A DNA stretch of 27,046 bases from Welwitschia mirabilis (lineage: Eukaryota; Gnetophyta; Gnetopsida; Welwitschiales): positions 289,630,660-289,657,705 of the forward strand of contig JBOZIK010000001.1 in NCBI GenBank assembly GCA_051453625.1, given 5' to 3'. The position numbers and the translations under genes were made by a program. The notes under the pieces are model-generated. The model saw nothing but the letters and a program-made list of their open reading frames with translations, was not told where the DNA came from and did not search any database. This document shows, piece after piece, positions 1-11,178 of the stretch (positions are counted from its first letter, which is position 1; the number at the start of each line of letters is the position of its first letter).

Positions 1-1217
1 AAGTTTGCAATCCCATGAAAACCATGTCACATAAATACTTTCTAAAAATCAGTATAAATCAATGAATTAATTAACATGATAACCTGCTATAAATTAATAA
101 AATTTATAATTGAATTTTTGTCATATAAAGTAACAAATACCATGCTGAATAGATTTACTTTTTATAATAAATATAAAAATTAAAAAACAATTTAAAAGTT
201 TGAAGACTTTTTTAAGAGACTTTTTGGTAGAAAGTCACCAAAAAGTTGACAAAGTTCTTTAAAAAAATAATAAAAAAAGTTGCTACTAGTCGCCTTTTAA
301 TTGGCAGAAAAAGTCAGCAGGACTAAAAAAATGTCAGCTCCATTAAGTCAGGGCTACTAGTCGCCCATAACACTACTAGTCGCCTCCTTTTTAATCACTA
401 CGCAAAGGTATTTACATCCTTCATTTCCATAAAATAAATTGAGCTGATTTTCATGCAAAATATCTAATGCTTCATATGGCATAATTTCCATTTTTAATTC
501 TTTATCATGGTTTAGTTTTGTTGAGCACCCATTTCTGCTTCGCCATGCACATTAACGATACTTAATAGCCTACATATTACTGAATTGACTTTGGAGAGAA
601 TTGATTTTTATTTTATGTTAAGCTTTATATATCTTTCCTACTCAACTTTCATTTTAGCACTTAATGAATCAAATGATGAGTCTTGCTTACTGTTGCTGCC
701 TACAACTCAGGATATGCTGCATGTTGTTAACTATATGTATTATATGTGTACTCTAATAGACTGGAATTTTTTTATAGATCCAATCACATCTTATAGTTAT
801 TCGCATTTTATCAACCTTTCAGCATGAAATTCTAAAGAACGTTAAAGATCAGAACTTTCAGCATTTCCACTTAGGGTGTTGTGGGATAAGTTTCGATGTA
901 AATCCATTAGAGTTTCTATGCTTGCAATTTTGCTGACAAATTGCCCATATTTTTTTTCTTTAGGTTCATAGAACTAGTAATATTAAAATATTTGCTCTGT
1001 GTATTTAGAAATAATGATTTCTCATGCTCCCTCTTGTAGGTGCAACTCTTGAAACACTGATAACTAAATAAATACAAAATGCAAAATAGAGAAAGATTTA
1101 TGCTCAAGAAGAATCCATGGCAGACACATTTTATGTTGGTATGAAAACTTTTGGAGAACATCAATCCTTTAAGTAATAAGCTTTAAGAATTTTGTAGATC
1201 TTTCTAAGTATTCATAC
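1..1217. other. Non-coding intron sequence downstream of the galactokinase exon
   Basis: This AT-rich stretch lies 3' of the 80-nt galactokinase exon on the minus strand, so it is probably the start of the next intron. I looked on the minus strand for the next expected piece of the kinase, a conserved block around NESHYSCS, and did not find it, so that exon should lie beyond the left edge. The stretch holds a small inverted repeat (219..228 pairs with 237..246) and a 12-mer present three times at 283..384. The open stretches here have no recognisable similarity to any family I know. Confidence 0.5.
283..384. repeat. Three copies of the 12-mer CTACTAGTCGCC
   Basis: The 12-mer CTACTAGTCGCC occurs exactly at 283..294, 354..365 and 373..384. 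The sequence between copies is not repeated, so this is an interspersed short motif, not a clean tandem array. Two CpG-containing GTCGCC cores surviving in such AT-rich DNA suggest a mobile-element end or subterminal region, but no element boundary can be assigned. Confidence 0.6.
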
Positions 1218-1297
1218 CTAAGACTTGAATCACTTGATACAACTGTCTCACGAAATAAATGCACACGTCGTGCTTCAGAATAAACATGAGATGCTCT
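1218..1297 (-). CDS. GALK: Galactokinase, internal exon (C-terminal half), partial gene
   Basis: Galactokinase phosphorylates D-galactose with ATP at C1 in the cytosol and belongs to the GHMP kinase family. Read on the minus strand, this 80-nt exon starts after a good acceptor (pyrimidine-rich tract ending TTCTGCAG) and encodes RASHVYSEARRVH, then LFRETVVSSDSSL. It ends with the first two bases of a split codon (AG) before the donor GTATGAATA. The block matches the plant galactokinase segment in which HFKLHQ is followed by RAAHVYSEARRVH. Its first codon is in phase 0 with the end of the exon at 21121..21255, so the two are consecutive. The split codon would become Ser if the next exon begins with T or C, fitting the family sequence SNLSDEE. 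No stop or frameshift is present. The next exon is not in the window. The family call is strong; expression is unknown. Confidence 0.88.
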
Positions 1298-1654
1298 CTG
1301 CAGAATTACATAAAAGGAAATTAGACATCCAGATACTTCCAGGATTTCAAAAATAATTGCATTATTCAAACCCACAGAACATATACAACAATCTGATTTG
1401 ACATTACAGATATTGTGTGTTAAAATCACAGAAAATACTAGAGTTTTAGGTTATGCTGGATGAAGTGTTTTACAATCTCTGTGCGAAATGATGTACAAAA
1501 TCATAAGTTTAAGAAGCAGACAAATAGTTTATCATAAGAAGCATGGATAAACAGAGAGTTATGACATGTCTACCGGACAAAGGATCATGAACAGAGAATA
1601 AATGACAATTTGATCTTGGAACTGGATTCGAACTGTACATAGCAGATGAACCTT

Positions 1655-1712
1655 GCCTTACTTTATCAAATAAATAAGAGGATGCCTTACTTTATCAAAT
1701 AAATTAGAGGGA
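1655..1712. repeat. Tandem duplication, 29-bp unit, two copies
   Basis: Units 1655..1683 and 1684..1712 both begin GCCTTACTTTATCAAATAAA and differ at only a few positions near their ends. This looks like a recent slippage or replication duplication within intron DNA. Confidence 0.8.
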
Positions 1713-4441
1713 CAAATAGCACATTGCATATGAACTTAAAGACAGTTCCACAAATCTATCAGAATCAGTTTACAAAATTGTATCTGGAATCTTTGTCATT
1801 GTCACCTCATATATGTCTTAACTATTTAAATCTGCCACATGCATATATTTAAGGCTTTATTTTTCCCTTCTATAGTAAACCTTAAATATTTTCTGTTTTC
1901 TTTAACATCTATTTTGGGAATACTATTCAGTTTCAATTAAGTCATCATAGGGATTCTCCAAAGAGTATGAATTGAGAACTAGCATGTCATGGCCAATGCA
2001 AAACAAAGAAAGGCATTGTGAGGAAAATCTTGCATCAATGCTGAAAAATGCATTGCATTTCACAGTCTAGATTTCTGAAGCGAAGGTTGCATGCTTCATG
2101 ATGCCTTTCACTAAATTAATTTTATGGAATTCAAAGATATGGTTTGTATACATATCTGCCCCTTGAAGTCCATATTGGTTTGTGCTACACTGTTAACCTG
2201 AATTTAGCCATTCCTAAAAAGAATCACATTGGTTTAAGATGCAACAATCAGAAACCTCTTTACACATTTTCCCCCTGTTGGCAAGGGATATGCGTTACCC
2301 TAGTTCAGGTTGGATGCATGTTATGATAGTAGCTGGGCTTGTTAGTGTTTGAGTGTGGTTTGGTTGTCTTCTCATAAGTTCATGTTTGCTTTTATGAAGG
2401 TATTGAAAGCATATATCATTGCATTTCATGCCCTCAGGTTTAAGCCCTTGATCTAGCATTTCACATGCTTAAGATCTACTTCCCTAGGCATTCAATGGAA
2501 TGAAAAACTAGACGCCAGTGAGGGGGTGATGTGGGTGAGAACTAATTTCAAACTATTTAAGCGAGAGAGGGGGAAAACAAAAAAGAACTCAAGACTGATA
2601 TAGAATCACCTTACTAATCCAATAGTCACATTATAGTTCCTTGATGGTTACTTCTAAAACTAAGTTGAATGCTTACATGGCAAACAGAACAATATGATAC
2701 CAAATAAATGAAAAAAAAAAGTTATTAATGCTATATTGAAATATTTATCAAATAAGCAAAATCCCCATGGTCTTTATTTTTCTGTTTTATGAATATGAAC
2801 AAGTATTAAAGCAAGTTTAATCAACATTTTTGTTTTGGTTAAAAAACACACTAGTAGGTAAACCTTACGACCATCTTATTGTGTATTTACAATTATGGGT
2901 AAAAAGCACAAATCAAACCTAACATTAAAAAACAAGCTTCATGATACAGATTTCAACTATTATTTTCTCTCAAATTCCAAAGAGCATATAAGACAACAGC
3001 CAATGAAAAATTTCAACTTGCTCAGGTACATATCAACTACAAGTGAACAAACAATAAAGAAAAAAGGATTGAGAAATTGTGTCTGTACTTATGAAAAACT
3101 GGTAGCATCCTCCAGAAAGGTTCCACTCTTAATCCTTACAGTTGGCCCACTGTTGATGGGCGATGCTGTCCATACTAATAGCATGCAATAAATGTGTTGT
3201 TGCAAATTTTAGTGATTATGCTGTGTTAAAATGACAAAATCTCCCATATTCATTATTGGTAATCCTCAAGATCCAGGAAAAGTAACTGCTTTGTGCGGTC
3301 CTATTCAAGAGGCATGTGATTGCAGTGAATCATTCCAATAGCAAGACAAAACTCTTGCTGCGGATTTCAGTGAGTGTGCTGCGAAATGATCTCTGAGTCT
3401 CTTGCTGCAAATTTTGGTGAGTGTGCCGGTGTGAAGTCAAAAGAGCTCTGATAAAACGTGGTAATTATCAATAGCAAGATGGCTTGAATGCTATGTGTAT
3501 TTTGGTCATGTGGGTTGAGGACTGATCTCTGAATGATAACAAGATGTAAGTTTGGACTGCATTGTAGCAGCCAAAAAGAGCTCATTATTTACTAAAACAA
3601 CAAGACTAACAAGGTGCACTGAGTTGACCAAGTAAGGAAAGCTTTTGTGACACAAGACTTAACTCATTCTGCTTGACTTCTAATAAGTAAAGTTGGCTCT
3701 TGAAAATGTTAATTTGAATTAGACAAAGGGAGGTTCAAATGTAGGCTGCTGCAATGCATAAGTTAAAAATTGCTAGATGATAGTTTTGACAAAAGTTGAC
3801 AGATATGTTTGGTTATTGCACATCAGAAACTTCTACTAGTGGAACACGGTCTAGTTTAATTTGCTTGGATGTTGATGTCAGTGTTCTGATTTCATCTCTA
3901 CAGAATCAAAATTTGGTTCCTGGGGATAACACTGATTTGTAGATATAAATTTGAGCTCCTTCAAAAAAATCTAATAGAAATCTAGGTGGTAAACAACAAT
4001 GGATCAATGGCACTCTAATGTTGTGATGAATTCTGCACAGTGGCAGTTCTAGTGACGATATTGTTTGATGAAGGTTGTGACCTACCCTTCTTGGATAGGA
4101 GATACCCTAATGGTAGGTTGGATAAGAGACTCCCCTGAAAGCATGGTCACAGGCCTTAAAGTGTGGATCCAACAGGGGGGAAAGACCAAACTTTAAAAGG
4201 CGAAATTCTTGCTTTAAAAGTGTAGCAGTTTGGAATGCTATGCCTGATGTCAATCTGGCATGGTAGGTTCGTAAGTGGTGTTGTGGTTTTACAATTTTAT
4301 GCATTGCAAATATGAAAAGAGGAACATAGATGAGGAACATAGATGCAGGTTGTGTAACCATGTGAGAAACATACTATAAGAGATTGAACATAGAGAGTGT
4401 TGGAGATTTATGCACAAGTAGATGCATGCCTATATGAAAGT

Positions 4442-4499
4442 ATGTTGTCACTCATAAGATGAAATTTAGCATGTTGTTACTCATAGGATGAAATTCCTG
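4442..4499. repeat. Tandem duplication, 29-bp unit, two copies
   Basis: Units 4442..4470 and 4471..4499 share ATGTTGT(C/T)ACTCATA(A/G)GATGAAATT and diverge in the last few bases. The unit length equals that at 1655..1712 but the sequence is unrelated, so the shared length is probably coincidence. Confidence 0.75.
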
Positions 4500-5096
4500 T
4501 ACACGTTGTTTGGAATAATTAATAAACTGGTTTGTGCAGGTACCTACGAGTTAATGTCATAACATATTCTTCACCTTTGAAAGGGTGTGGGTTGCAGGTT
4601 CTCTACTGCAAATGGGCTAGTGACTGAACAGCCATTAATAATGCATGGTAAATTCAGTTTTTGCTGCCAGACCAGAGGCAGGGATAAATTCACTCTTCCT
4701 TTGGCAGGACCTCTTGTGTTTTAAAGTTAAACAGTCCAGCTTAACCTGGCTTTACATAGGCCAGCAAGCCTGATATTATGAAAGAACATTGTAGGTTATG
4801 CATCTAGCTACCTGTTTTCACAATGAAACTTCTTAGGTTATGAACAAAGTAGGCAGTAGAATATATCAATACAATGTTTGGATTAAGAAAGGATCCATAA
4901 TCCTAAAAGGGGTAGAATGTACTGATTCCATTTTACATTTAATTATAAAACATGATCTCATGATTAAACATTTGAATAAATATTAGTTGCATACATACAA
5001 ATATTGAATTGGTTAAAAGTTTTAAATATTAATTAAGAATTAAAGTCTAAACTGTCTAAAGGGTTAAAAATTAGACATATTAAAGCAGGAGGAAGT

Positions 5097-5392
5097 TGTT
5101 GGAAGAGAAGCCAAATCTCTTGTTCTATTATTTATTCCCTTTGTATTGTTGCCATTGTATTTAAAAGTTGTAATGCCCTTCTTGTTAAATTATAATTAAA
5201 GGATAGTATATGTATCAAACAAGAGAAGCAAGATTGGCTATTAAGGATGGCCTATGTCCTTAACTCTTTCATTCGAATAAGAGAGAGATCTGCATCACTT
5301 CTATGGTTTTTCCTTGCATTGGGGTTTTCCACGTTAAATCTGGTGTCTTGTTGTTTGACCTTTTTGTCTTTGCTCTACCGCATTTTCTAACA
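5097..5392 (+). repeat. Element 1 5' LTR
   Basis: 296 bp, beginning TGTTGGAAG and ending TTCTAACA, immediately followed by a primer-binding site. Its 3' two thirds recur at about 18918..19106 (GTATATG.ATCAAACAAGAG through TTTTCTAACA), which identifies the pair as LTRs. Confidence 0.85.
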
Positions 5393-5394
5393 AC

Positions 5395-5406
5395 CGGTAT
5401 CAGATC
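5395..5406 (+). other. Element 1 primer-binding site (tRNA-iMet type)
   Basis: CGGTATCAGATC lies two bases after the LTR and matches the usual plant copia primer site TGGTATCAGAGC at 10 of 12 positions. It is the site where the 3' end of initiator tRNA-Met primes minus-strand DNA synthesis. Confidence 0.8.
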
Positions 5407-5599
5407 TCTAGTTTTGAGGTCTTGAAGCATTTTTCAAATCCATCCATATAGTCTGACACGATGACTTTTTGGTCCATATAGTTTGATGCAACGAATTTTC
5501 AGTTGTACAACCGTTGAGATGGAACGCTTGCAATCGACAAAATGTTGGTTGGACCAAACTGGGATATCTAAAGTGTGTTGGTGAACGTGTTGGGACAGA

Positions 5600-6300
5600 A
5601 GGAGTGTGCTGAAGCCACCAAAGCCACCAAACCCTCTGGCATGTCTGATCAAAACTAGATCAAAATGAAGTTAAAAGCAATGTTTTTCATTGGTCCTTGC
5701 CTCAGTAACGGTATCTTCAGATTTGTAAAGCCAGAAACATATCTCGTTGCTATGTGGACAGAGCTGAAGAACAAGTTTGATAAACCTTCAGGTTTGAATC
5801 AATTTCATGTCTATCAAAAGGTTTTTAATTCGAAGATAAAGCCAGGAATGTCACTTCAAGATCACTTAGATAAGTTGATATCGAATTTCGTTAGGTTTGA
5901 AGAGTATGAACTCGTCATTTCAAAGCTTGTAAATTGTTATGCAATATTAAACTCTTTTCCTAGATCTTAGGCTACTATCGTGACAACAATTACCATGTCT
6001 ATGAGCACGACTACAATTACTGTCGATAATGTGATATCTACCCTATGGGATGCAGAAAACAAGTTGATGCAAATGCAACCTACCGAGAGTGCCTCTGCAG
6101 TTGAAAGTAGAGGAAGAAGCAGAAGGCATGATCAAAGCAAGGGGAGAAGCAAGAGTAGAGGAGTTTCACGTGGTAGAAATGTGGAATGCTAGTGTCGCAG
6201 AAAAAAGGACCACCTCACAAAGGATTGCTATGCATGGAAGGCCAAGTAGAAAGATAGGGGTGAAATGGGGTAAGCAAAAGGAAGCTCCTCTGAGGTGAAT
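5600..6300 (+). pseudogene. Element 1 gag remnant (UBN2-type)
   Basis: Gag forms the particle and packages the element RNA. The longest open part (5665..5970) has the UBN2/copia gag pattern: an alanine/leucine-rich start, WTELKNKFDKPSGLNQFHVY near residues 31-50, then PGMSLQDHLDKLISNF and a closing LNSFPRS. After a stop at 5968..5970 the frame continues through a linker into an Arg/Ser-rich basic region (about 6100..6180). A decayed zinc-knuckle tail follows (C.CRRKKDHLTKDC, around 6187..6230), in which the usual Gly before His is missing and a stop falls between gag and the knuckle. The N-terminal part upstream of 5665 is interrupted by a stop. The gene cannot be functional. Confidence 0.75.
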
Positions 6301-6391
6301 CATGTAGATGATGGCATGAGCTTTCTTAGACGAGAACCTTGTACTCTCATGACTAAAGGACAAAGCGCTGGTGTACGATTGATAGATATAG

Positions 6392-7390
6392 ATGATTCCT
6401 TTCGAATTCATCCTAATCGTTCCATTTTTACATCACTGTGTTGTTTCATTTGGTGTCGTGTATGCTACCAATGGGAAACCACTGAGAATTGTTGGAATAG
6501 GCAGCATTGTTTTGCAGCAATCGGGGATGCCAAAAGTTACCATAAAAAATGTTTGGCATGTTCCAGAGGTGACAAAGAAGCTAATCTCTGTCACACAGTT
6601 GGACGATCTAGGTTTGAATTTTTTAAGTATCGGAAGCCGTTGGAGAATTACAAAAGGGACTATCATAGTTTTACAAGGCAAAAAGGATGGCAGCTTGTAC
6701 ACATTAGAGGCTAATGCTTGTGGTGTAGCTATTGTGGTTTCACATGTAGAGGATGCTGATGTCTGGCACAAATTTCTTGAACATATTGGGAACTCTAGTT
6801 TAAAGCTATTATAGTCTCAAACTCTTATTCCTACGTTTTCTCATGCTCCAATAAATTTTTGTAAAGACTATTTAGTTGGAAAGTCAAGAAGAGTTAATTT
6901 TCATAGGGATTTAAATAATAGTAAAAAAAAGAAATTGGAATTGGTTTATTTTGATGTTTGTAGCCTATCAATCCTATTTCTCTCGGCGGTTTGTTATATT
7001 TTGGGACATTGATTGATGATTGTACACAAAAAGGTTGAGTGTACATGTTGAAATCCAAGGATGAAGTCCTAGGGATATTTAAAACATTTGTTACTAGAGT
7101 TGAAATGCAAATAGGTTTGAGGTTGAAATGTTTGCTTACTAACAGTGGAGAGAAGTATACCTCTAAGGCTTTAACAGAGTTTTGTGATAGCAAGGGAATT
7201 CGTTACATTCGTACCCCACTTGGCACACCACAAGAAAATGGTGTTACTGAAAGATGCAATAGGACATTGCAGGAACAAGCAAGATCTATGGTTGCATATG
7301 CCAGGTTGTCCAAATCTTTCTGGGCAAAAGCAATGGTGACAACTACTTACTTGGTGAATAGATCTCCTCAAAGCTAATAATGTTTCTTAA
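6392..7390 (+). pseudogene. Element 1 protease C-terminus and integrase remnant
   Basis: The open frame 6392..6814 carries the end of a copia protease (GKPLRIVGIGSIVL.. through NVWHVPEVTKKLISVTQL) and the pre-integrase block VWHKFLEHIGNSSLKLL, where LGH has become LEH. A stop at 6812..6814 and shifted frames follow. Integrase resumes in CKDYLVGKSRRVNF.. and LVYFDVC, which keeps the first acidic residue, and then in the frame 7039..7377. There the second catalytic Asp of TDNGGEY is replaced (LLTNSGEKY, Asn codon AAC at 7141..7143). The catalytic Glu survives in NGVTER (GAA at 7249..7251), followed by the conserved FWAKAM and LVNRSP. The protease active-site triplet is not recognisable. Non-functional. 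Confidence 0.8.
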
Positions 7391-7639
7391 AAGCATTTAA
7401 GAGTTTTTAGGCATGAAGCCCATACATGTATCCAGAAAGAAGATAGAACTAAGTTGCAGGAAAGAGCCGAATGATGCACATTTGTTGGCTATGGAGAGGA
7501 TATGCTACGCTATAGACTATGGGATCCTAAAACCAACCTAACCGTGAGGTCACGGGATGTTAAATTTAGAGAACATGTGATGTTTTATGGTTTGCAAGAT
7601 AGGAAATAAAGAGAGAGTTATTCCAGCTTCCCACATTAG

Positions 7640-9341
7640 TCTTGCAAGGTGAGAGATGAAATAGATGAAAAGCAAGAGGAGGAGCTAGAAGAGGAGGTTC
7701 TTGAAACTGGAATTTTAGACACTAGAGAAATGTCAATAGATGAAGAGGAGGAAGAAGAGGAGCCACCCATGAATACATCTCATTAGGTAAGAAGATCTAC
7801 CTGAGCTTCACGTCTACTTGATAGGTATTCTCCTTCATTGAATTATGTACTTTATAGTGATTATGGAGAACTAAAAACATTAGCAGAAGCTCATTCTTAT
7901 AGTGATGATGGCAAATGAAAGGCAGCCATGGAGGATGAGTGGAAATCCTTGAAATAGAATAACACATGGGATTTGGTAGAATTACCTAAAGGGCATAAAG
8001 TTTTACATAGTAGGTGGATTTTGAGGTTGAAGAATCACGCGAAAGGGGTTAAGCGTTAAAAGGCTAGGCTGGTGGTAAAAGGTTTTGGTCAAAAGACAAG
8101 TATTGATTTTACTAAGATTTTTTCTTGAATGGTAAAGCATTCTTCTATTCATATGGTTCTTTCTTTAGTTACCTGCCTGAATATAGAATTGGAACAACTA
8201 GAAATAAAAATTGCCTTCATGGTGATTTGGAGGAAAAGATTTATATGCACCAACCAGAAGGGCATGTAAATAAACAATGCCCTAATCTTGTTTGCTGTTT
8301 AAAGAAAAGTCTTTATGATTTGAAATAGGCCCTAAGACAATGGTATGAAAAATTTGATACTTTCATGAAGAAGTTGTCATACCAAAAAAGTCAGTTTGAT
8401 CATTGTGTTTTTATTTCTCTAAAAGTACCTTGTATAAATTTGTTATCCATTTGTTATCCTACTATTGTATGTTGATGATATGTTGATTACAGGGAAATGG
8501 TAATCACTTTGCAAAGAAAAATTTGGAGCATGCAAAGAAAATTTTCCAACTGAGCATTCCCAGAGAGAGGAAGCGAGATAAGTTGTGGCTGAGCCAAAAC
8601 GACTACATTATTAAGGTGCTTGAACGATTTGGCACGAACAATTCTAAGCTTGTGAGTACTCCTTTAGCTTCTCATTTCTAGTTGTCTAGAAAGGACTATC
8701 CCAGCTCAAAGGAAGATGTTACTAATGTGGAAAACATCCTATGTACTTCAACAGTAGGCTCAATCATGTATGCTATGGTATGTATTCATCTTGGAATTGC
8801 TTACGCACTTGGATTAGTTAGTAGATACATGAATGATTATGGTTGGAATCACTGACTAGCAATAAAATGGATTTTGAAGTATTTGAAAGGTACTCAAATG
8901 AATTGCTTGTGCTTCGGCGATGGTGCTTTAAGCATTCAAGTTTTTGTAAATGCTAATTTTGCAGTAGATTTAGATACCAAACGTTCAACCACAGGTTATG
9001 CTTATATATTAGGTGGAGGTGCAATTAGCTAGTTGTCTCATCTTCAACCAGTGGTGAACTTGTCTACCACAAACGCAAAATATGTAGCACTTAATGGAGA
9101 CATGTAAAGAAATGATCTAGATGAGGAGATCTCTGCAATCCTTTGGGTTGAAGTAGGAAAAAAAAACTGTGTTTTGTGACAGTCAGAGTGCTCTTCACCT
9201 GACAAAGGATCTTGTGTTCTATGCAAAAACAAAACACATTCACATCAGATTCCATTTTGTGAGAGTAAGTCATTGAAAGAGCCTTGGTTACTGTTTAGAA
9301 AGTTCATGCAAAGGCAAACATTGTTGAGAACCTTACAAAGG
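7640..9341 (+). pseudogene. Element 1 reverse transcriptase and RNase H remnant
   Basis: An acidic linker rich in Glu (about 7655..7780) leads into reverse transcriptase, recognisable by AMEDEWKSLK, NTWDLVELPKGHKV, RWILRLK and KARLVVKGFGQK. The active-site motif YVDD is at 8468..8479 (LLYVDDMLITG). RNase H homology continues to the right, with VVNLSTTNAKYVAL at about 9050..9090 and a tail KANIVENLTK near 9310..9340. Dozens of in-frame stops and several frameshifts break it; many stops look like CAA, CGA or TGG codons changed by one transition. The C-terminal end is cut by the LTR of element 2 starting at 9342. Confidence 0.85.
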
Positions 9342-9468
9342 TGTTGGTAAGCTATATTTCAATGATGATCAATGCATCAAAACCAGGTAGCCAAAGTGCG
9401 TCTCCAAATCCTAGAAGACGATCCAAAGTTCCAAAGACAATGAAGTCGAGATCTGAACCAATTTAGAA

Positions 9469-9691
9469 GTACTAGGACGTCTTACCTTCACAACGGAGGC
9501 ATCCAACCCTGTAAACTGTTGAATGTACTGGGACATCACCGCTCAAAATCGGGAGGTCTAGACCTGTTCATGGATGAAAGATATTGGGATGTCCGCCTTA
9601 AAAACCGGGGCATCTGAACTTGCTCTCAACCAGATGTATTGCGACGTCCGACCCTCACAATCACGACGTTCAGACCCTATCTCAATTTCCT
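9469..9691 (+). repeat. LTR tandem repeat, about 56-bp unit, four copies, GACGTC core
   Basis: Units begin near 9469, 9525, 9580 and 9636 (GTACTAGG, GTACTGGG, GATATTGGG, GTATTGCG), giving a spacing of 55-56 bp. Each unit carries two half-sites of the form GGGACGTCCG or its decayed versions (GGGACATC, GGGATGTCC, GGGGCATC). GGACGTCC is a perfect palindrome, and GACGTC is the C-box core bound by plant bZIP factors in general. Position upstream of a TATA-like sequence suggests an enhancer-type U3 region; this function is inference. The 3' LTR has only two such units (about 17951..18062). Confidence 0.7.
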
Positions 9692-9893
9692 GTAAAAGTA
9701 AGCTTAAAAAACGGGACATTTGGATTTTCTCGACAGGACATCCAAGTCGTTAACCATTGTTGCGGAAATGCATGCTTAGTTGAATGTTGGGTGTTGATTC
9801 AGAGTCAAGAATGGCTAGAAGGACATCCCTAATTGCCCACAAGTCAAGAAACGGCCCTATCTAGGGTTGTCTTTGCCTTCTTGAATGTAAAAC

Positions 9894-9900
9894 ATATAAA
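9894..9900 (+). promoter_or_regulatory. Possible TATA box of element 2 LTR
   Basis: ATATAAA in AACATATAAATGTAGTG, conserved in the 3' LTR (about 18457..18463). Its place in the middle of the LTR, after the repeat region, is where the U3 promoter would be expected. There is no transcript evidence. Confidence 0.4.
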
Positions 9901-10397
9901 TGTAGTGATCAAATGGAAAAGATCACTAGTCTGAGCTATGAAAAACTACTATAATCATTTCAAAAGAAAGTTTTCTTTCTTTGTGCTCTACTGGTGCCCT
10001 GAACTAAGCAAATTTGAATCTTTTAATGCTGTACTCCATGCTAATGATTTGTGCTCATAAGGCTCAATAGACATTAGACCATTCTTCTCTTTCCTTTTGT
10101 ACTACTCTAAAGGAGCAAGAATTGCAATTTCTGAACCTTGGATTAGAGGGTTGTTTGCAGTGGGGGAAAAAACTTTGATTCAAAGGAACCAGGAGGCTGA
10201 AGGCTTTATGCTGCCCCCTGTAACTGGAGTAGGTGGGAGAGCTGGACCACTATAAAAGATCTAGGGCACTTTTTCTTATGATTTCATTTATCAGGTTTTA
10301 TGTGCAATTGATTGTCTATAGTTCTTATTCTTTCAAGTGTAAAAGTTTAAAAGCCCTATTCACCCCCTCTCTAGGGTGTTTTTTTGATTCTAACAAT

Positions 10398-10409
10398 TGG
10401 TGTCAGAGC
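10398..10409 (+). other. Element 2 primer-binding site (tRNA-iMet type)
   Basis: TGGTGTCAGAGC, two bases after the LTR end, differs from the standard TGGTATCAGAGC by one base. It confirms the LTR boundary and plus-strand orientation. Confidence 0.85.
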
Positions 10410-11178
10410 CTGGTTGTTCTAGATTAGGGTTTTTCTCTATCATTTCAAGTTATCTCAAACGACATCGTCAAGCTTCACGGAAGGACAATCTATCTCCAAA
10501 TCACCTCTGTTCTCAGGTTCAAACTATGCATACTGGAAGACAAAATGGACATCTTCCTACAATCCCTAGAGTATGAAATCTAGGAAATGGTCGAATTCGG
10601 ATATATTGCACCGACAAAGGTAGTCAGTGGTAAAACCATTCCGAAGCCCAAAAGCAAATGGGATTAGGATAACAAAAAGGCTACTCAAATAAATGCAAAT
10701 ATCATGAACGCCTTGATATGTGCCTTGTCTCTTGAAGAGTACAACAGAGTGGTTCAATGCACAACAATGTAGGAGATCCAGGAGACCTTAAGGGTCACTC
10801 ACAAAAGAACCAACATGGTGAAGAATGCAAAGCTACAAATGCTTGCAACTCAGTTCAAGAACATCAGAATGGAAGACTCAGAAATAGTGGCAGACTACAC
10901 CTCCAAGATAAATGATATAGTGAATAGCATGTGGGGATTAGGAGAAGCTGTGCCTCAAAATAGAGTAGTCAGGAAAATCCTCAGAAGCCTTACCAAGAAG
11001 TTTAGACCTAAGATCACAACCATTGACGAAAATAAGGATATTGACAGAATCAAAGTTGAAAAACTCAAAGGATCTCTAATGACATATAGGAATCCTTGCA
11101 AATAGAAGAAGATCATCCAAAAAGAAGAAATATTGCTTTGAAGGCCTACTCTAATGATGAATAGGACAACCAATCCAA

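Larger units (their letters stand above)
1298..5096. other. Intron sequence without recognisable genes
   Basis: This is the 3' part (in gene orientation) of the large galactokinase intron, between the 80-nt exon and the first LTR of element 1. It is AT-rich. I see no exon-like conserved block, RNA gene or transposon domain. The longest open frames, for example 2895..3191 on the plus strand and 4107..4361 on the minus strand, have no family resemblance and read as chance frames. Short local duplications occur at 1655..1712, 4315..4341 and 4442..4499, and a dispersed motif recurs three times between 3197 and 3428. Confidence 0.5.
9342..10395 (+). repeat. Element 2 5' LTR
   Basis: 1054 bp, beginning TGTTGGTAAG and ending GATTCTAACA, followed by the primer site. 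It matches 17824 onward throughout, including the region from TATAAATGTAGTGATCAAAT to CTGCCCCCT. Near its end it has a CACCCCCTCTCTAGGG block (about 10362..10377), the feature that lets an inverted relative be recognised at 14836. Its first half holds a four-unit tandem repeat absent in part from the 3' copy. Confidence 0.85.

Noticed and set aside
219-246. Short inverted repeat as a terminator or hairpin RNA gene
   Set aside because: Ten-base stem of A/T-rich sequence with an eight-base loop; expected by chance here and without supporting context.
362-553. Minus-strand open stretch of about 64 codons without an early ATG
   Set aside because: It runs through the CTACTAGTCGCC repeats and I recognise no protein family. 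It does not match the expected next galactokinase exon.
2895-3191. 98-residue plus-strand open frame
   Set aside because: Lys- and Asn-rich composition, no family resemblance, no splice or promoter context; consistent with chance in AT-rich DNA.
6166-6771. Minus-strand open frames opposite element 1 gag and protease
   Set aside because: Shadows of the plus-strand retrotransposon reading frames.
9469-9691. Regularly spaced repeats as a possible CRISPR array
   Set aside because: Units are diverged throughout, there are no unique spacers, the context is a plant LTR, and the partner LTR has the same units.
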